From Albibacillus kandeliae (GTDB taxonomy: Bacteria; Pseudomonadota; Alphaproteobacteria; Rhodobacterales; Rhodobacteraceae), in contig NZ_QEHM01000014.1 of NCBI RefSeq assembly GCF_003116585.1, positions 36,045 through 100,044 of the forward strand: a stretch of 64,000 nucleotides of DNA. Reading direction: 5' to 3'. Of the stretch, positions 9,757-19,111 are shown in pieces. Position numbers and translations under genes: made by a program. Under the pieces are notes generated by a model. That model made no database searches. It was not told where the DNA came from and saw only the letters and a program-made list of their open reading frames with translations. The number at the start of each line of letters is the position of its first letter. Within the stretch, counting starts at the first letter, position 1.

Positions 9757-9785
9757 AAGGCCATGTGCACGTAGCACATGGCCTT
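9757..9785 (-). terminator. terminator of the degP unit
   Basis: Perfect 12-base arms AAGGCCATGTGC and GCACATGGCCTT enclose ACGTA. Read on the minus strand the hairpin is followed by TTTTTAC. It lies 37 bases past the degP stop codon. Confidence 0.85.
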
Positions 9786-9822
9786 GCAGTTTCTGGAGGG
9801 AACGGGCCCGGAGGCCCTGCCC

Positions 9823-11304
9823 TTACTCGTCCAGCGTCAGCGCCACGAAGCGCGGCTCGCCAGCGCGGCGAACCAGCAGCAGCAGGGACTTGCGGCCGCC
9901 TTCCTTGGCTTCCTTGATGCGGTCGTCGAGATCGCTCAGCTCGGCCACTTTCTGCTGGCCTGCCTCGGTGATCACGTCACCCATGCGCAGACCCTTTTCA
10001 AAGGCTTCGCTGGCTTCGTCGACGTTCACGACGACAAGGCCCTCGGTCCCGTCGGGGATGTTCATCTCGCTGCGGATCTCCGGGGTCAGGACGCTCAGCG
10101 TCAGGCCCAGCACGTCCTTCTCCTGCTGATCCGGCTGTGTTGCGCCCGGTTCGGCAGCGGGGGTGTCACGCTCGGCATCCTCGCGGCGGCCCAGCGTCAC
10201 AAGAACGGTCTTGGTGGCGCCTTCGCGGAACACGGTCACGCGCACGGCCTTGCCCACGGTGGTGTTGCCGACCTGACGCACCAGCGCACGGGTGTCCTTG
10301 ACCTCTACCCCGTCAAAGCTCTGGATCACGTCGCCCGACAGCAGGCCTGCGTCCTTGGCGGGACCATCGGGAACGTCGGTGACCAGCGCGCCTTCGGCCT
10401 TGGCCAGACCCATGGCCTCGGCCACGTCGTCGGTCACGTCCTGAATGCGGACGCCCAGCCAGCCACGGCGTGTCTCGCCGAATTCCTTGAGCTGCGCCAC
10501 CACCTTGCTGACGACGTTCGATGCCATGGAGAAGCCGATGCCGATCGAGCCACCGTTGGGCGACAGGATCGCGGTGTTCACGCCGATCACTTCGCCGTCC
10601 ATGTTGAACAGCGGGCCGCCCGAGTTGCCCCGGTTGATGGCCGCGTCGGTCTGGATGTAGTCATCGTAGGTGCCCGAGAGGGCGCGGTTGCGGGCCGAGA
10701 CGATACCGGAGGACACGGAGAAGCCCTGCCCCAGCGGGTTGCCCATGGCGATGACCCAGTCGCCCACGCGGGCCTGATCGCTGTCACCGAAGCTGACGAA
10801 GGGAAGCGGGTGATCCGCCTCGACCTTGAGCAGCGCGATATCCGTGTTCGGGTCGGTTCCGACGACCTTGGCCGGCAGTTCCTCGCCCGAGAAGAATTCG
10901 ATGGTGATCTCGTCGGCGCCGTCGATCACGTGGTTGTTGGTGACAACGTAGCCATCCTCGGAAATCACGAAACCGGACCCTAGCGCCGAGGAGCGGCGGG
11001 GCTTGGGCGCGTCACCGTTGTTGTTGCGGTTCTGGAAGTCGCGGAAGAAGTCCTCGAAGGGCGAGCCCTCCGGCACGATGCCCTGCGGGCCGGTGCGCCC
11101 TTCGACAAGGGTCGAGGTGGTGATGTTCACCACCGAGGGGCTGATCTTTTCCGCCAGCGGCGCGAGGCTCTCCATCTTGGCCTGTGCCGACAGCGCCTGT
11201 ACCGCCAGGAACAGAAGGCTGAGGACGCCGATCCAGAACATGCGTGCGCGCATCTCGGTCTGCGGGGACCGGGCGCGCGCCCTGGTGACTGCCTGTGATT
11301 GCAA
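9823..11304 (-). CDS. degP: periplasmic serine protease, Do/DegP family
   Basis: A trypsin-like periplasmic protease/chaperone with two PDZ domains. The catalytic triad is visible: His in VVTNNHVIDGAD, Asp in PNTDIALLKV, Ser in RGNSGGPLFNMDGEVIG. PDZ1 carries RRGWLGVRIQ and PDZ2 carries LRMGDVITEAGQ. The signal peptide is MRARMFWIGVLSLLFLAVQA, cut near LSAQA. The start is uncertain. The TTG at 11304 has AGGAGAG 5 bases upstream and is used here, while the ATG at 11253 would give a standard 25-residue signal peptide but has no clear ribosome site. It lies downstream of hflKC, which fits a shared role in envelope protein quality control. Confidence 0.93.
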   Translation of the reverse strand: MQSQAVTRARARSPQTEMRARMFWIGVLSLLFLAVQALSAQAKMESLAPLAEKISPSVVNITTSTLVEGRTGPQGIVPEGSPFEDFFRDFQNRNNNGDAPKPRRSSALGSGFVISEDGYVVTNNHVIDGADEITIEFFSGEELPAKVVGTDPNTDIALLKVEADHPLPFVSFGDSDQARVGDWVIAMGNPLGQGFSVSSGIVSARNRALSGTYDDYIQTDAAINRGNSGGPLFNMDGEVIGVNTAILSPNGGSIGIGFSMASNVVSKVVAQLKEFGETRRGWLGVRIQDVTDDVAEAMGLAKAEGALVTDVPDGPAKDAGLLSGDVIQSFDGVEVKDTRALVRQVGNTTVGKAVRVTVFREGATKTVLVTLGRREDAERDTPAAEPGATQPDQQEKDVLGLTLSVLTPEIRSEMNIPDGTEGLVVVNVDEASEAFEKGLRMGDVITEAGQQKVAELSDLDDRIKEAKEGGRKSLLLLVRRAGEPRFVALTLDE

Positions 11305-11500
11305 TGGTACTCTCCTCGTGGACTTTGTTACTTTGACCCGTGCCACGGGCCCGCCAAGGCGGCGGAAGAGCCGCCAGGCCGCACTCGCCGGACAATGTAG
11401 TCGCTTTGCGTCCGACCGCAAAGGGTGTTGCCGCCAATAGGGCGCCATTCAAGCCCCGATCAAGTCGATGTGAGCGCCCGGCGCGCGGGGTTTCGCCATG

Positions 11501-11698
11501 TCACGGGCCAAAGACCTGTGCGACCCACAGCAAAAAGGCCCCTGCCACCATGACAAGGGCCCCGATCTGGCGTCGCGCGGGCAAGGGAAGCTCGCGCAGG
11601 AACACCAGGAGTTGTTCGACCATGTTGGGTGCCACGGCCCAGACCAGCCCCTCGATCACGAGAACCAGTCCAAGGCCGAAGCAGAGGGCCGCGATCAA
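11501..11698 (-). CDS. DUF2065 (YjeT-like) small membrane protein
   Basis: A 65-residue protein with two predicted transmembrane helices (IAALCFGLGLVLVIEGLVWAV and GALVMVAGAFLLWVAQVFG) separated by a short basic loop. This matches DUF2065/YjeT, which commonly follows hflC. The start is a TTG that overlaps the hflC stop by 4 bases (TTGA), so translation is coupled to hflC. The molecular role is unknown. Confidence 0.85.
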   Translation of the reverse strand: MIAALCFGLGLVLVIEGLVWAVAPNMVEQLLVFLRELPLPARRQIGALVMVAGAFLLWVAQVFGP

Positions 11699-12606
11699 TT
11701 CGACGCGGCCCCGGTGGTCGGTGCCGGTGCAGGAGCGGGTGTGCCCTCGGCAGACTTCAGGAACTTGAAGAACTCCGAGTCGGGCGACAGCACCATGCTG
11801 GAATTGCCGCCTTTCAGGGCACGCGCATAGGCCGTCAGCGAGCGATAGAACTCAAAGAAGTCCTCGTCACGACCGAAGGCCTCGGCAAAGATACTGTTCC
11901 GCTCGGCATCGGCCTCGCCTCGGGCGATCTCGGCCTCACGCTGTGCGTCCGACACCAGTTCGACCACGGTCCGGTCGGCCTGCGCGCGGATACGCTGCGC
12001 GGCTTCCTGACCGCGGGCGCGCTCGTCCGTCGCCTCGCGTTCCCGCTCGGCCCGCATCCGTTCGAAGGTTGCCGCGAGGTTCTGCTGCGGCAGGTCGGTG
12101 GATTGCAGGCGCACGTCGATGATGTCGACGCCCAGCGCGCGCGCCTCGGCGATGGCGCCGTTGCGGATGCGCAGCATCAGGGCCGCGCGGTCGGAACTCA
12201 GGATGTCGTTGGACGACACGGAACCCAGCACTTCCCGGGTCTGCGACCGCAGGATCGAGTCGAGACGGCTTTCGGCGATGGTGATGCCACCGGCACCGAC
12301 GGCCTGACGGAACCGGGTGACGTCGGAGATCCGGTAGCGCGCGAAGGCATCCACCACGAGGCGGCGGTCATCGAGCGGCGTGACTTCCAGCGGCTCGACA
12401 TCCCGGCTGAGGATACGGCTGTCATAGCGCACGACTTCCTGGATCAGCGGGATCTTGAACGCGAGGCCCGGATCTTCCTTGACCGCGACAACGCGACCGA
12501 ACTGAAGCACCAGCGCCTTCTCACGCTCGTCCACGATGAAGATCGAGGACAGCAGGAGCACCAGCGCGATGACGACGACCGGCAGAGCAAAAGTCGATTT
12601 CCGCAT
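11695..12606 (-). CDS. hflC: HflC, membrane modulator of FtsH
   Basis: A 303-residue SPFH/Band-7 protein that forms the HflKC cage around the FtsH protease in the inner membrane. An N-terminal anchor (ALPVVVIALVLLLSSIFIV) is followed by the SPFH domain (IVDEREKALVLQFGRVV) and an Ala/Glu/Arg-rich coiled coil (RAEREREATDERARGQEAAQRI). It starts by ATGA overlap with hflK, as in most proteobacteria. The Pro/Ala-rich C-terminal tail (GTPAPAPAPTT) is probably disordered. Confidence 0.96.
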   Translation of the reverse strand: MRKSTFALPVVVIALVLLLSSIFIVDEREKALVLQFGRVVAVKEDPGLAFKIPLIQEVVRYDSRILSRDVEPLEVTPLDDRRLVVDAFARYRISDVTRFRQAVGAGGITIAESRLDSILRSQTREVLGSVSSNDILSSDRAALMLRIRNGAIAEARALGVDIIDVRLQSTDLPQQNLAATFERMRAEREREATDERARGQEAAQRIRAQADRTVVELVSDAQREAEIARGEADAERNSIFAEAFGRDEDFFEFYRSLTAYARALKGGNSSMVLSPDSEFFKFLKSAEGTPAPAPAPTTGAASN

Positions 12607-13790
12607 CAGTTCGATCCTCCCGAGGTGGTGCTGTCGACGGTGGTCGCAGGCTTGGTGCGCGTCAGTTCGTTGAGCGGCAGGTAGGGCACGACACCGCTGC
12701 CGGAGGTCTTGTCGTCCACGACGATCTTGTCGAGACCGCCAAGAACCTCTTCCATCGTTTCGAGGTAGAGACGCTTGCGGGTCACTTCCGGCGCCTTCAG
12801 GTACTCTTCGAGCACCGCGCTGAAGCGGCTGGCTTCACCCATCGCCTCGTTGACGACGCGGGCGCGGTAACCTTCGGCCTCTTCGACGATCTGCGCGGCC
12901 TTACCGCGCGCCTCGGCGAGAACCCTGTTGGCATAGGCGTCAGCCACGTTGCGCGTACGGGTGCGTTCCTGCTCGGCCGCCTGAACGTCGCGGAAGGCGT
13001 CGATCACCGGCTGCGGCGGGTCGGCCCGGTCAAAGTTGACGCGGATGATGGTCACGCCGCTGTCGTAGGCGTCGAGCGTGCTCTGGATCAGGTCATGCAA
13101 CTGGTCCGCGATCACGCCGCGGTCACGGTTGAGGATCGGGGCAAGCTGCGACTGCGCGATGATCTCGCGCATGGCCGATTCCGAAACCGCGCGGATCGTC
13201 GGCTTGGGGTCGCGCAGGTTGAACAGGTACTTGGCCGGATCGTTGATGTTCCAGACCACCTGAAAGTCGATGTCGACCACGTTCTCGTCGCCGGTCAGCA
13301 TCAGACCCGCATCGGTGCCGCGCGTCCCGGTCCCGATGTCCTCGGTGTTTTCGCGGGTGACCGGGATGACCTCTGCCGTGACTATGGGCCAGGGCGCAAA
13401 GTTCAGGCCCGGCTCGCCGATGGCATAGAACTTGCCCAGCAGCAGCTCGACGGATTTCTCTTCCGGCTTAACCGTATAGAAGCTCGCCAGCGCCCAGAGC
13501 ACCAGCGCCGCGACGATGCCGAGACCGATAGTTCCGCGGGTGAACATGGGGCCGCTGCGGCGCGGACCGCCGCCCTGCCCGCCCGAACCGCCACGGCCGC
13601 CCATCAGGACGCGCAGCTGTTCCTGACCACGTTTCACGAGATCGTCGATCTCGGGGATCTGCGATCCACCGCCTTCGGGACGACGACCGCCGCCCCCGTT
13701 GTTCCGGTCGCCGCCGTTGTTGCCCCGGTTGCCTCCGCCGCCTCCGGAAGAGCCTCCGCCCCCCCAAGGCCCGCCGCTGTTGCCTGCCAT
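12606..13790 (-). CDS. hflK: HflK, membrane modulator of FtsH
   Basis: The 394-residue partner of HflC. The first 45 residues are an extreme Gly/Asn/Arg-rich tract (GGGGSSGGGGGNRGNNGG), followed by one membrane anchor (IGLGIVAALVLWALASFYTV) and the SPFH domain (VKPEEKSVELLLGKF). The coiled-coil region contains RVLAEARGKAAQIVEEAEGY. The ATG is preceded by GAGGGG at 7 bases. It overlaps hflC by ATGA. The low-complexity N-terminus is longer than in enterobacteria but common in alphaproteobacteria. Confidence 0.96.
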   Translation of the reverse strand: MAGNSGGPWGGGGSSGGGGGNRGNNGGDRNNGGGGRRPEGGGSQIPEIDDLVKRGQEQLRVLMGGRGGSGGQGGGPRRSGPMFTRGTIGLGIVAALVLWALASFYTVKPEEKSVELLLGKFYAIGEPGLNFAPWPIVTAEVIPVTRENTEDIGTGTRGTDAGLMLTGDENVVDIDFQVVWNINDPAKYLFNLRDPKPTIRAVSESAMREIIAQSQLAPILNRDRGVIADQLHDLIQSTLDAYDSGVTIIRVNFDRADPPQPVIDAFRDVQAAEQERTRTRNVADAYANRVLAEARGKAAQIVEEAEGYRARVVNEAMGEASRFSAVLEEYLKAPEVTRKRLYLETMEEVLGGLDKIVVDDKTSGSGVVPYLPLNELTRTKPATTVDSTTSGGSN

Positions 13791-13855
13791 ACAGTTTCCC
13801 CTCTGCGCCGCCAGATGCGGCAATCTCTTATAACGCGAATACGACCCGGCTCAAA

Positions 13856-15217
13856 TCAAGCCGTTCGGGTCGGGTTTCGCATGGTGACGATTTCTTCCGA
13901 CATGGTCGGGTGCACCGCCACGGTCCGGTCGAAATCTTCCTTGGTTGCCCCCATCTTGATGGCAATCCCTGCCATCTGGATCAACTCGCCTGCCTCGGGC
14001 GCGACGATATGGCACCCGAGTATCTTGCGCGTCTTCTGCGACACGATGAGCTTCATCATCACCCGGTCCGGTTGATCGGCGAACGAGACCTTCATCGGAC
14101 GGAACGAGGTTGCGTAGACCTCGATGGGTTCCTGCGCCGCCGCGTCTTCCTCGCTGAGGCCGACGGTGCCAAGTTCCGGCTGGGTGAAGATCGCCGAGGG
14201 GATCAGGTCGTGATCCACCGGCGTCGGGTTGCCCTTGAACACCGTCTCGACGAAAGCCATGCCCTCGCGGATCGCGACAGGTGTCAGGTTCACCCGGTCG
14301 GTGACGTCGCCGATGGCATAGATCGAGGGCACGGCCGTCTGGCTGTACGCGTCGACCACGATTTCGCCCTTGCGGCCCAGTTCGACGCCCACGGCCTCCA
14401 GCCCCATCCCCGCCGTGTTCGGGCTGCGCCCGGTGGCGAAGAAGACGGTTTCGAAGCTGCGTTCGGCCCCGGTGGTCGACTTGACGCGGATACCGCCCTC
14501 GGCGTCGCGCGCCATCTCGGCGATGTCGGTGCCGGTCTGCAGATCGATGCCACGGCCTTTCATGGCATCGGCCACCAGCGCCCGCGCCTCGCCGTCAAAA
14601 CCACGCAGGATCTGCTCGCCACGGTAGTATTGCGTCACCTCGACGCCAAGCCCGTGCAGGATGCAGGCGAACTCGCAGGCGATGTAGCCGCCGCCGATGA
14701 TCAGGATCGACTTGGGCAGCGTCTCGAGGTTGAAGATGTCGTCGGACACGATCCCGAGATCGGCATTCGGGATGTCCGGGCGCACCGGGCGTCCGCCGGT
14801 GGCGACAAGGATGTGCTTGGCGGTGAAGCTGCGCCCGTCCGACAGTTCGACCGTATGGGCATCGGCGACACGCGCGCGCGCGTCGAAGGATTCGACGCCG
14901 GAATTCTTGAGCAGGTTGCGATAGATGCCTTCCAGCCGGTCGAGTTCGGCGTGCAGGCGCCCCTTGAAGGCCAACCAGTCGAAGGGGCCCAGCTGCATGT
15001 CCCATCCGTAGGCCCCGGCAGAGGCCGGCAGCTCGGAATAGGTCGAGGCAAAGACCATGAGCTTTTTCGGCACGCAGCCGCGGATCACGCAGGTGCCGCC
15101 GTAGCGATCTTCCTCAGCGAGAGCCACCTTGGCGCCAGCCTCGCCTGCCGCCACACGGGCCGCGCGCACACCTCCCGATCCGCCCCCGATGACGAACAGA
15201 TCATAGTCAAAACTCAT
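13856..15217 (-). CDS. gor: glutathione-disulfide reductase
   Basis: A 453-residue flavoprotein that reduces glutathione disulfide with NADPH. It shows the FAD-binding GGGSGGVRAARVA, the redox disulfide GGTCVIRGCVPKK, the NADPH-domain GGGYIACEFACILHG with a following basic YRGEQI, a second FAD motif YAIGDVTDR, and the C-terminal HPTMSEEIV carrying the proton-relay His/Glu. Length is standard for alphaproteobacterial Gor. It lies between rpiA (79 bases upstream) and hflK (65 bases downstream) on the same strand. rpiA supports the pentose phosphate pathway, which supplies the NADPH. Confidence 0.96.
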   Translation of the reverse strand: MSFDYDLFVIGGGSGGVRAARVAAGEAGAKVALAEEDRYGGTCVIRGCVPKKLMVFASTYSELPASAGAYGWDMQLGPFDWLAFKGRLHAELDRLEGIYRNLLKNSGVESFDARARVADAHTVELSDGRSFTAKHILVATGGRPVRPDIPNADLGIVSDDIFNLETLPKSILIIGGGYIACEFACILHGLGVEVTQYYRGEQILRGFDGEARALVADAMKGRGIDLQTGTDIAEMARDAEGGIRVKSTTGAERSFETVFFATGRSPNTAGMGLEAVGVELGRKGEIVVDAYSQTAVPSIYAIGDVTDRVNLTPVAIREGMAFVETVFKGNPTPVDHDLIPSAIFTQPELGTVGLSEEDAAAQEPIEVYATSFRPMKVSFADQPDRVMMKLIVSQKTRKILGCHIVAPEAGELIQMAGIAIKMGATKEDFDRTVAVHPTMSEEIVTMRNPTRTA

Positions 15218-15296
15218 GTCGGATAGTCCTCAGTCAATGCGGCCGCCCGCGCGGCGGCCTTTCGGTTCATCGCCCGCGGGCGCGTTGCGGCCGGGG

Positions 15297-16097
15297 TCAG
15301 TCGCCCAGATCGGTGAACAGGTTGTCGGTTTCGACGAAATCCAGCCGGTCATGTTCGACGGTACCCTTGTTGATGTCGCGCAGTTCGACCCGGCCATCGC
15401 CGAACCCCACTATCACGATGTCACAGATATCAATGAAAAGTCCGTTTTCAACCACGCCCGGCATCTGGTTCAGCACCAAAGCAAGCTGGCGCGGGTTACC
15501 GATGCGTTTCAGGTGCAGATCCAGGATGTGATTGCCCTCGTCGGTCATGAAGGGGCGGTCATTGTTCATCCGCAGGGTCGAGCTCCGGCCCAGCACGTCC
15601 ATCGAGATCAGCGTCTCTTCCACCAGCGCCTGCGTGGTCTGCCAGCCGAAGGGGATCACCTCGATCGGCAGGGGGAAGGCGCCAAGCGTCTCGACCTCCT
15701 TCCCGGCGTCCGCGATGACGATCATCTGGTCCGATGCGGTGGCGACGATCTTTTCCTGCAGCAGCGCGCCGCCGCCGCCCTTGATCAGGTTCAGGTCACC
15801 GTCGAATTCGTCGGCGCCGTCGATGGTCAGGTCCAGCCACTTGGCCTCGTCCAGCGAAATCACGTCGATGCCCACGTCCCGAGCCAGTTCGGCGGTGCGG
15901 GTCGAGGTCGGCACTCCCTTGATGCGCAACCCCTCCTCGCGCACCATCTCGCCGAGGCAGCGGACCAGCCACGCGGCGGTGCTGCCGGTGCCCAGCCCGA
16001 CGCGCATGCCATCCTCGACGAAATCCGCCGCCCGTCGGGCAGCGACGAACTTGGCCTTGTCGATGGGCGACAGCTCTCCGGACATGGGCGGCTCCAA
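15297..16097 (-). CDS. rpiA: ribose-5-phosphate isomerase A
   Basis: A 266-residue enzyme interconverting ribose 5-phosphate and ribulose 5-phosphate in the pentose phosphate pathway. The phosphate-binding GLGTGSTAAWLVRCLG, the catalytic region DLTIDGADEFDGDLNLIKGGGGAL with QEKIVA, and VIPFG are all present. Length is slightly above the E. coli enzyme (219), with a C-terminal extension usual in alphaproteobacteria. It is probably the first gene of the rpiA-gor-hflKC-degP run. Confidence 0.96.
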   Translation of the reverse strand: MEPPMSGELSPIDKAKFVAARRAADFVEDGMRVGLGTGSTAAWLVRCLGEMVREEGLRIKGVPTSTRTAELARDVGIDVISLDEAKWLDLTIDGADEFDGDLNLIKGGGGALLQEKIVATASDQMIVIADAGKEVETLGAFPLPIEVIPFGWQTTQALVEETLISMDVLGRSSTLRMNNDRPFMTDEGNHILDLHLKRIGNPRQLALVLNQMPGVVENGLFIDICDIVIVGFGDGRVELRDINKGTVEHDRLDFVETDNLFTDLGD

Positions 16098-16180
16098 AAT
16101 GGTTCCGGAGGTTTATAGGGGCAATGCAACCCGGGGGCGAGGGGGAATTGGGTTGGATTTGAACACGTTCGGGTCAGGCC

Positions 16181-16313
16181 GGGCAGCGGCCGACCGCGGG
16201 GGGACGCTGCAACAGTTTCAAGCCGGGCGCTTTATGGCGACGCCACATCGGACGAGTGAACGGGGCCCATTCGTTGACGTAGCGGCCGCCCGGGGGGCGG
16301 TCGGCCGCTGCCC
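16181..16313. repeat. long-loop perfect inverted repeat
   Basis: GGGCAGCGGCCGACCGC (16181-16197) recurs as its exact reverse complement at 16297-16313, separated by 99 bases. The space between rpiA and fadJ (16098-16423) holds no convincing gene. The loop could fold further, and TAGCGGCCGCCCGGG lies inside it. It may be a structured RNA, a repeat element or an old insertion trace. Function is unknown. Confidence 0.6.
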
Positions 16314-16367
16314 GTCGGCGCGCTTCGCGCGCCTCTGTTCCGGGCAAGGGGATGACCTCACACAAGA

Positions 16368-16393
16368 AACCCCCGGCCTTTCGACCGGGGGTT
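16368..16393 (-). terminator. terminator after the fadJ operon
   Basis: AACCCCCGG (16368-16376) and CCGGGGGTT (16385-16393) form a perfect 9-base stem with an 8-base loop. It lies 30 bases beyond the fadJ stop and is followed on the minus strand by TCTTGTG. Confidence 0.7.
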
Positions 16394-16423
16394 CCCCATT
16401 TCCCAAAGTCAGGCTTTGCCTGA

Positions 16424-18625
16424 TCAGGCCGCCTTCGCCTCGGGCGAGAAGCGCTCGTAGAAGGTCTCGCCCTTCTCGGCCATCTCGCGCAGCAGCGGTG
16501 GGCACTTGAAGCGTTCGCCATAGGCCGCCTCGAGCTGGTCGCAGCGCTCGGCGGCGTATTCGGCGCCGATGATGTCGAGCCAGCTGAACGGGCCGCCGGA
16601 CCAGGGTGCAAAGCCCCAGGCCAGGATCGCGCCGACGTCGCCTTCGCGAATGTCCTCCAGCACGCCTTCCTCCAGCGCGCGGACCGCCTCCAGCACCTGG
16701 CTGAACATCAGGCGCTCCTGCACCTCGATCAGGTCGGGTTGTTGCTCGGCCAGCGGGAAGCGGTCGTGCAGACCGTGCCAGTAGCCGGTGCGCTTGCCCT
16801 TCTCGTCGTAGTCGAAGAAGCCCGCCTTGGACTTGCGGCCCAGACGCCCCTGCTCTTCCATGAAGAAGATCAGGTCATCGGACGGGCTCTCGGGATAGGC
16901 ATTGCCCATCGCCGCCTTGGTCGCCCGCGCGATCTTGGCGCCAAGGTCGATCGAGGTCTCGTCGGTCAGCTGGATCGGCCCGACCGGGAAGCCCAGTTGC
17001 TCGGCCGCGTGGTCGATCAGCACCGGCTTCACGCCTTCGGTGATCATCCGTGCGCCCTCGTTGATGTAGGGGATGATGCAGCGGTTGCAGTAGAAGAACC
17101 GCGCGTCGTTCACCACGATCGGCGTCTTGCGGATCTGGCGCACGTAGTCGAGCGCCTTGGCCACGGCCACGTCACCGGTTTCCTTGCCCTTGATGATCTC
17201 GACCAGCAGCATCTTCTCGACCGGCGAGAAGAAGTGGATGCCGATGAAGTTGTCCGGCTTGTGGAACGCCTTGGCGAGGCCGGTGATCGGCAGGGTCGAG
17301 GTGTTGGAGGCAAAGATGCAGTCGGCGGGGATGATCTTTTCCACCTTCTGGGTGATCTCGGCCTTCACGCCCGGATCCTCGAATACCGCTTCGATGATCA
17401 GGTCACAGCCGGCCAGCTTGTCGAGGTCGGGGGTGGCGGTGATGAGGTTCAGCATCGCCTCCTTCTTCTCGGGCGTGACCTTCTTCCGCGCGATGCCCTT
17501 GTCGAGATAGGCCTCGGAATAGGCCTTGCCCTTGTCGGCAGCAGCCTGGTCACGGTCGATCAGCACGACCTCCATGCCCGCCTGCGCCGAGACCAGCGCG
17601 ATGCCCGCGCCCATCATGCCCGCGCCGAGTACGCCGAGCTTCTTCACGCGCTGGTCCGGCACGTCCTTGGGCCGCACCGCGCCCTTTTCCAGCGCTTCCT
17701 TGTTCAGGAACAGCGAGCGGATCATCGCGCCCGAGGAGGGGTTCATCAGAACATGGGTGAACCAGCGCGCCTCGATCTTCAGCGCGGTGTCGAAGGGCAC
17801 CAGCGCGCCTTCGTAAACCGCCGAGAGCAGCGCCTTGGGCGCCGGGTAGGCCCCCTTGGAGTTCGCGTTCACCATGGCGTTGGCGCCCACGAAGGTCATG
17901 AAGCCCGCCGGGTGGTAGGGCGCGCCGCCGGGCATCTTGTAGCCCTTGGCATCCCACGGCTTGACGATGTCGGCGTCGGTCGCACCCAACACCCACGCCT
18001 TGGCGGCGGCGAGCGGATCCTCGACCACCTCGTCGATCAGACCCGCGGCCTTGGCCTTCTTGGGCTCGACCATCTTGCCTTCCAGCAGGAAGGGCGAGGC
18101 GCCCATGGCGCCCAGCTTGCGCACCAGGCGGGTGGTGCCGCCCGCGCCCGGGAAGATGCCGACCATGATCTCCGGCAGGCCGATGCGGGCCTTGGGGTTG
18201 TCGGCGACAAAGATGCGATGGGTCGCCAGCGGCAGTTCCAGGCCGATGCCCGCGGCCGTGCCAGGCAGCGCGGCGGCAATCGGCTTGCCGCCCTTGTTGG
18301 TCTTGGCATCCATGCCCGCGCGCTCGATTTTGCGCAGCAGGCCGTGCATCTGCATCGTTCCCTCGAACAGGCCGCGGGCCGGGTCGTCGCCCGCCTGTTC
18401 CTTCATCACCGCCAGCAGGTTCAGGTCCATGCCGCCGGCAAAGGAGCCTTCCTTGCCCGAGGTGATGACGATGCCCTTCACGGCCTCGTCGGCGAGGGCG
18501 TCGGTGATGCAGGCATCAAGCTCCGAGAGTCCGTCGATGGACATCACGTTCATCGACTTGCCCGGGCAGTCCCAGGTGATGATGGCGACGCCGTCGGCGC
18601 CCTTTTCCATGGTGAAATCGGTCAT
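16424..18625 (-). CDS. fadJ: multifunctional enoyl-CoA hydratase/3-hydroxyacyl-CoA dehydrogenase
   Basis: A 733-residue fusion that hydrates enoyl-CoA and oxidises 3-hydroxyacyl-CoA with NAD in beta-oxidation. The N-terminal crotonase domain (about residues 1-190) has the oxyanion-hole segment GSFAGGMDL and catalytic Glu in [16 protein letters not shown]. The dehydrogenase domain has the Rossmann motif [18 protein letters not shown] and [15 protein letters not shown]. It is the last gene of an operon with a cupin, thiolase and acyl-CoA dehydrogenases. The thiolase is separate, so this is the FadJ/FadB alpha-subunit type. The symbol is by similarity. Confidence 0.93.
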   Translation of the reverse strand: MTDFTMEKGADGVAIITWDCPGKSMNVMSIDGLSELDACITDALADEAVKGIVITSGKEGSFAGGMDLNLLAVMKEQAGDDPARGLFEGTMQMHGLLRKIERAGMDAKTNKGGKPIAAALPGTAAGIGLELPLATHRIFVADNPKARIGLPEIMVGIFPGAGGTTRLVRKLGAMGASPFLLEGKMVEPKKAKAAGLIDEVVEDPLAAAKAWVLGATDADIVKPWDAKGYKMPGGAPYHPAGFMTFVGANAMVNANSKGAYPAPKALLSAVYEGALVPFDTALKIEARWFTHVLMNPSSGAMIRSLFLNKEALEKGAVRPKDVPDQRVKKLGVLGAGMMGAGIALVSAQAGMEVVLIDRDQAAADKGKAYSEAYLDKGIARKKVTPEKKEAMLNLITATPDLDKLAGCDLIIEAVFEDPGVKAEITQKVEKIIPADCIFASNTSTLPITGLAKAFHKPDNFIGIHFFSPVEKMLLVEIIKGKETGDVAVAKALDYVRQIRKTPIVVNDARFFYCNRCIIPYINEGARMITEGVKPVLIDHAAEQLGFPVGPIQLTDETSIDLGAKIARATKAAMGNAYPESPSDDLIFFMEEQGRLGRKSKAGFFDYDEKGKRTGYWHGLHDRFPLAEQQPDLIEVQERLMFSQVLEAVRALEEGVLEDIREGDVGAILAWGFAPWSGGPFSWLDIIGAEYAAERCDQLEAAYGERFKCPPLLREMAEKGETFYERFSPEAKAA

Positions 18626-19111
18626 TCAGTTCTCTCCCGTTTCGCTGGGGATGAAGTCGGTGCCGTCCGCGTTCAGGAAACGCGAGCGCCCGGCCTCCGA
18701 TTCGACTTTGATGTTCATGTCGGGATAGGTCGCGACCTCGCTCGGGGCCCGCGAGCCCACGACGAGGAAGGAGGCGACGCTCTCCGTCCGGTTGATCAGG
18801 CAGTGTCCGTCGGCAACGCCCGCCGGAAAGGCGGCGCAGTCGCCGGGCAGCATCTCGGTCTCGCCGTCATCCATCACGAGGATCAGGGCACCCTGGGTGA
18901 CCATCACGAACTCGTCCTCGTTCAGGTGCCAGTGCCGCATGGAGCTGTTGGCTCCCGGCTCCAGCGCCACGAGGTTGACGCCGAACTGGGTCAGCCCCCC
19001 CGCGTCGCCCAGCGGCAGCCAGGATCTCCCGGCCACCACCTGGTCGAGCGGAGGCGGATAGCTTGTCCCCGCCCGGCGCATCACACGGCTGAGATCGAGT
19101 TTGCCCATCAC
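18626..19111 (-). CDS. cupin-domain protein in the beta-oxidation operon
   Basis: A 161-residue single-domain cupin. The metal-site pattern is seen in [20 protein letters not shown] (His, His, Glu) and in [19 protein letters not shown] (a later His). It overlaps the thiolase stop by ATGA and abuts fadJ directly, so it is co-translated with both. Similar proteins are often called transcriptional-regulator-like or dehydroquinase-like cupins, but no enzymatic role is known. The position suggests a role with acyl-CoA intermediates. This is an inference. Confidence 0.8.
   Translation of the reverse strand: MMGKLDLSRVMRRAGTSYPPPLDQVVAGRSWLPLGDAGGLTQFGVNLVALEPGANSSMRHWHLNEDEFVMVTQGALILVMDDGETEMLPGDCAAFPAGVADGHCLINRTESVASFLVVGSRAPSEVATYPDMNIKVESEAGRSRFLNADGTDFIPSETGEN

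Noticed and set aside
15241..15259. GC-rich hairpin (GGCCGCC/GGCGGCC) between gor and rpiA as terminator
   Set aside because: Its T tract lies on the plus strand, which has no gene ending there. It is more likely chance or a weak structure.
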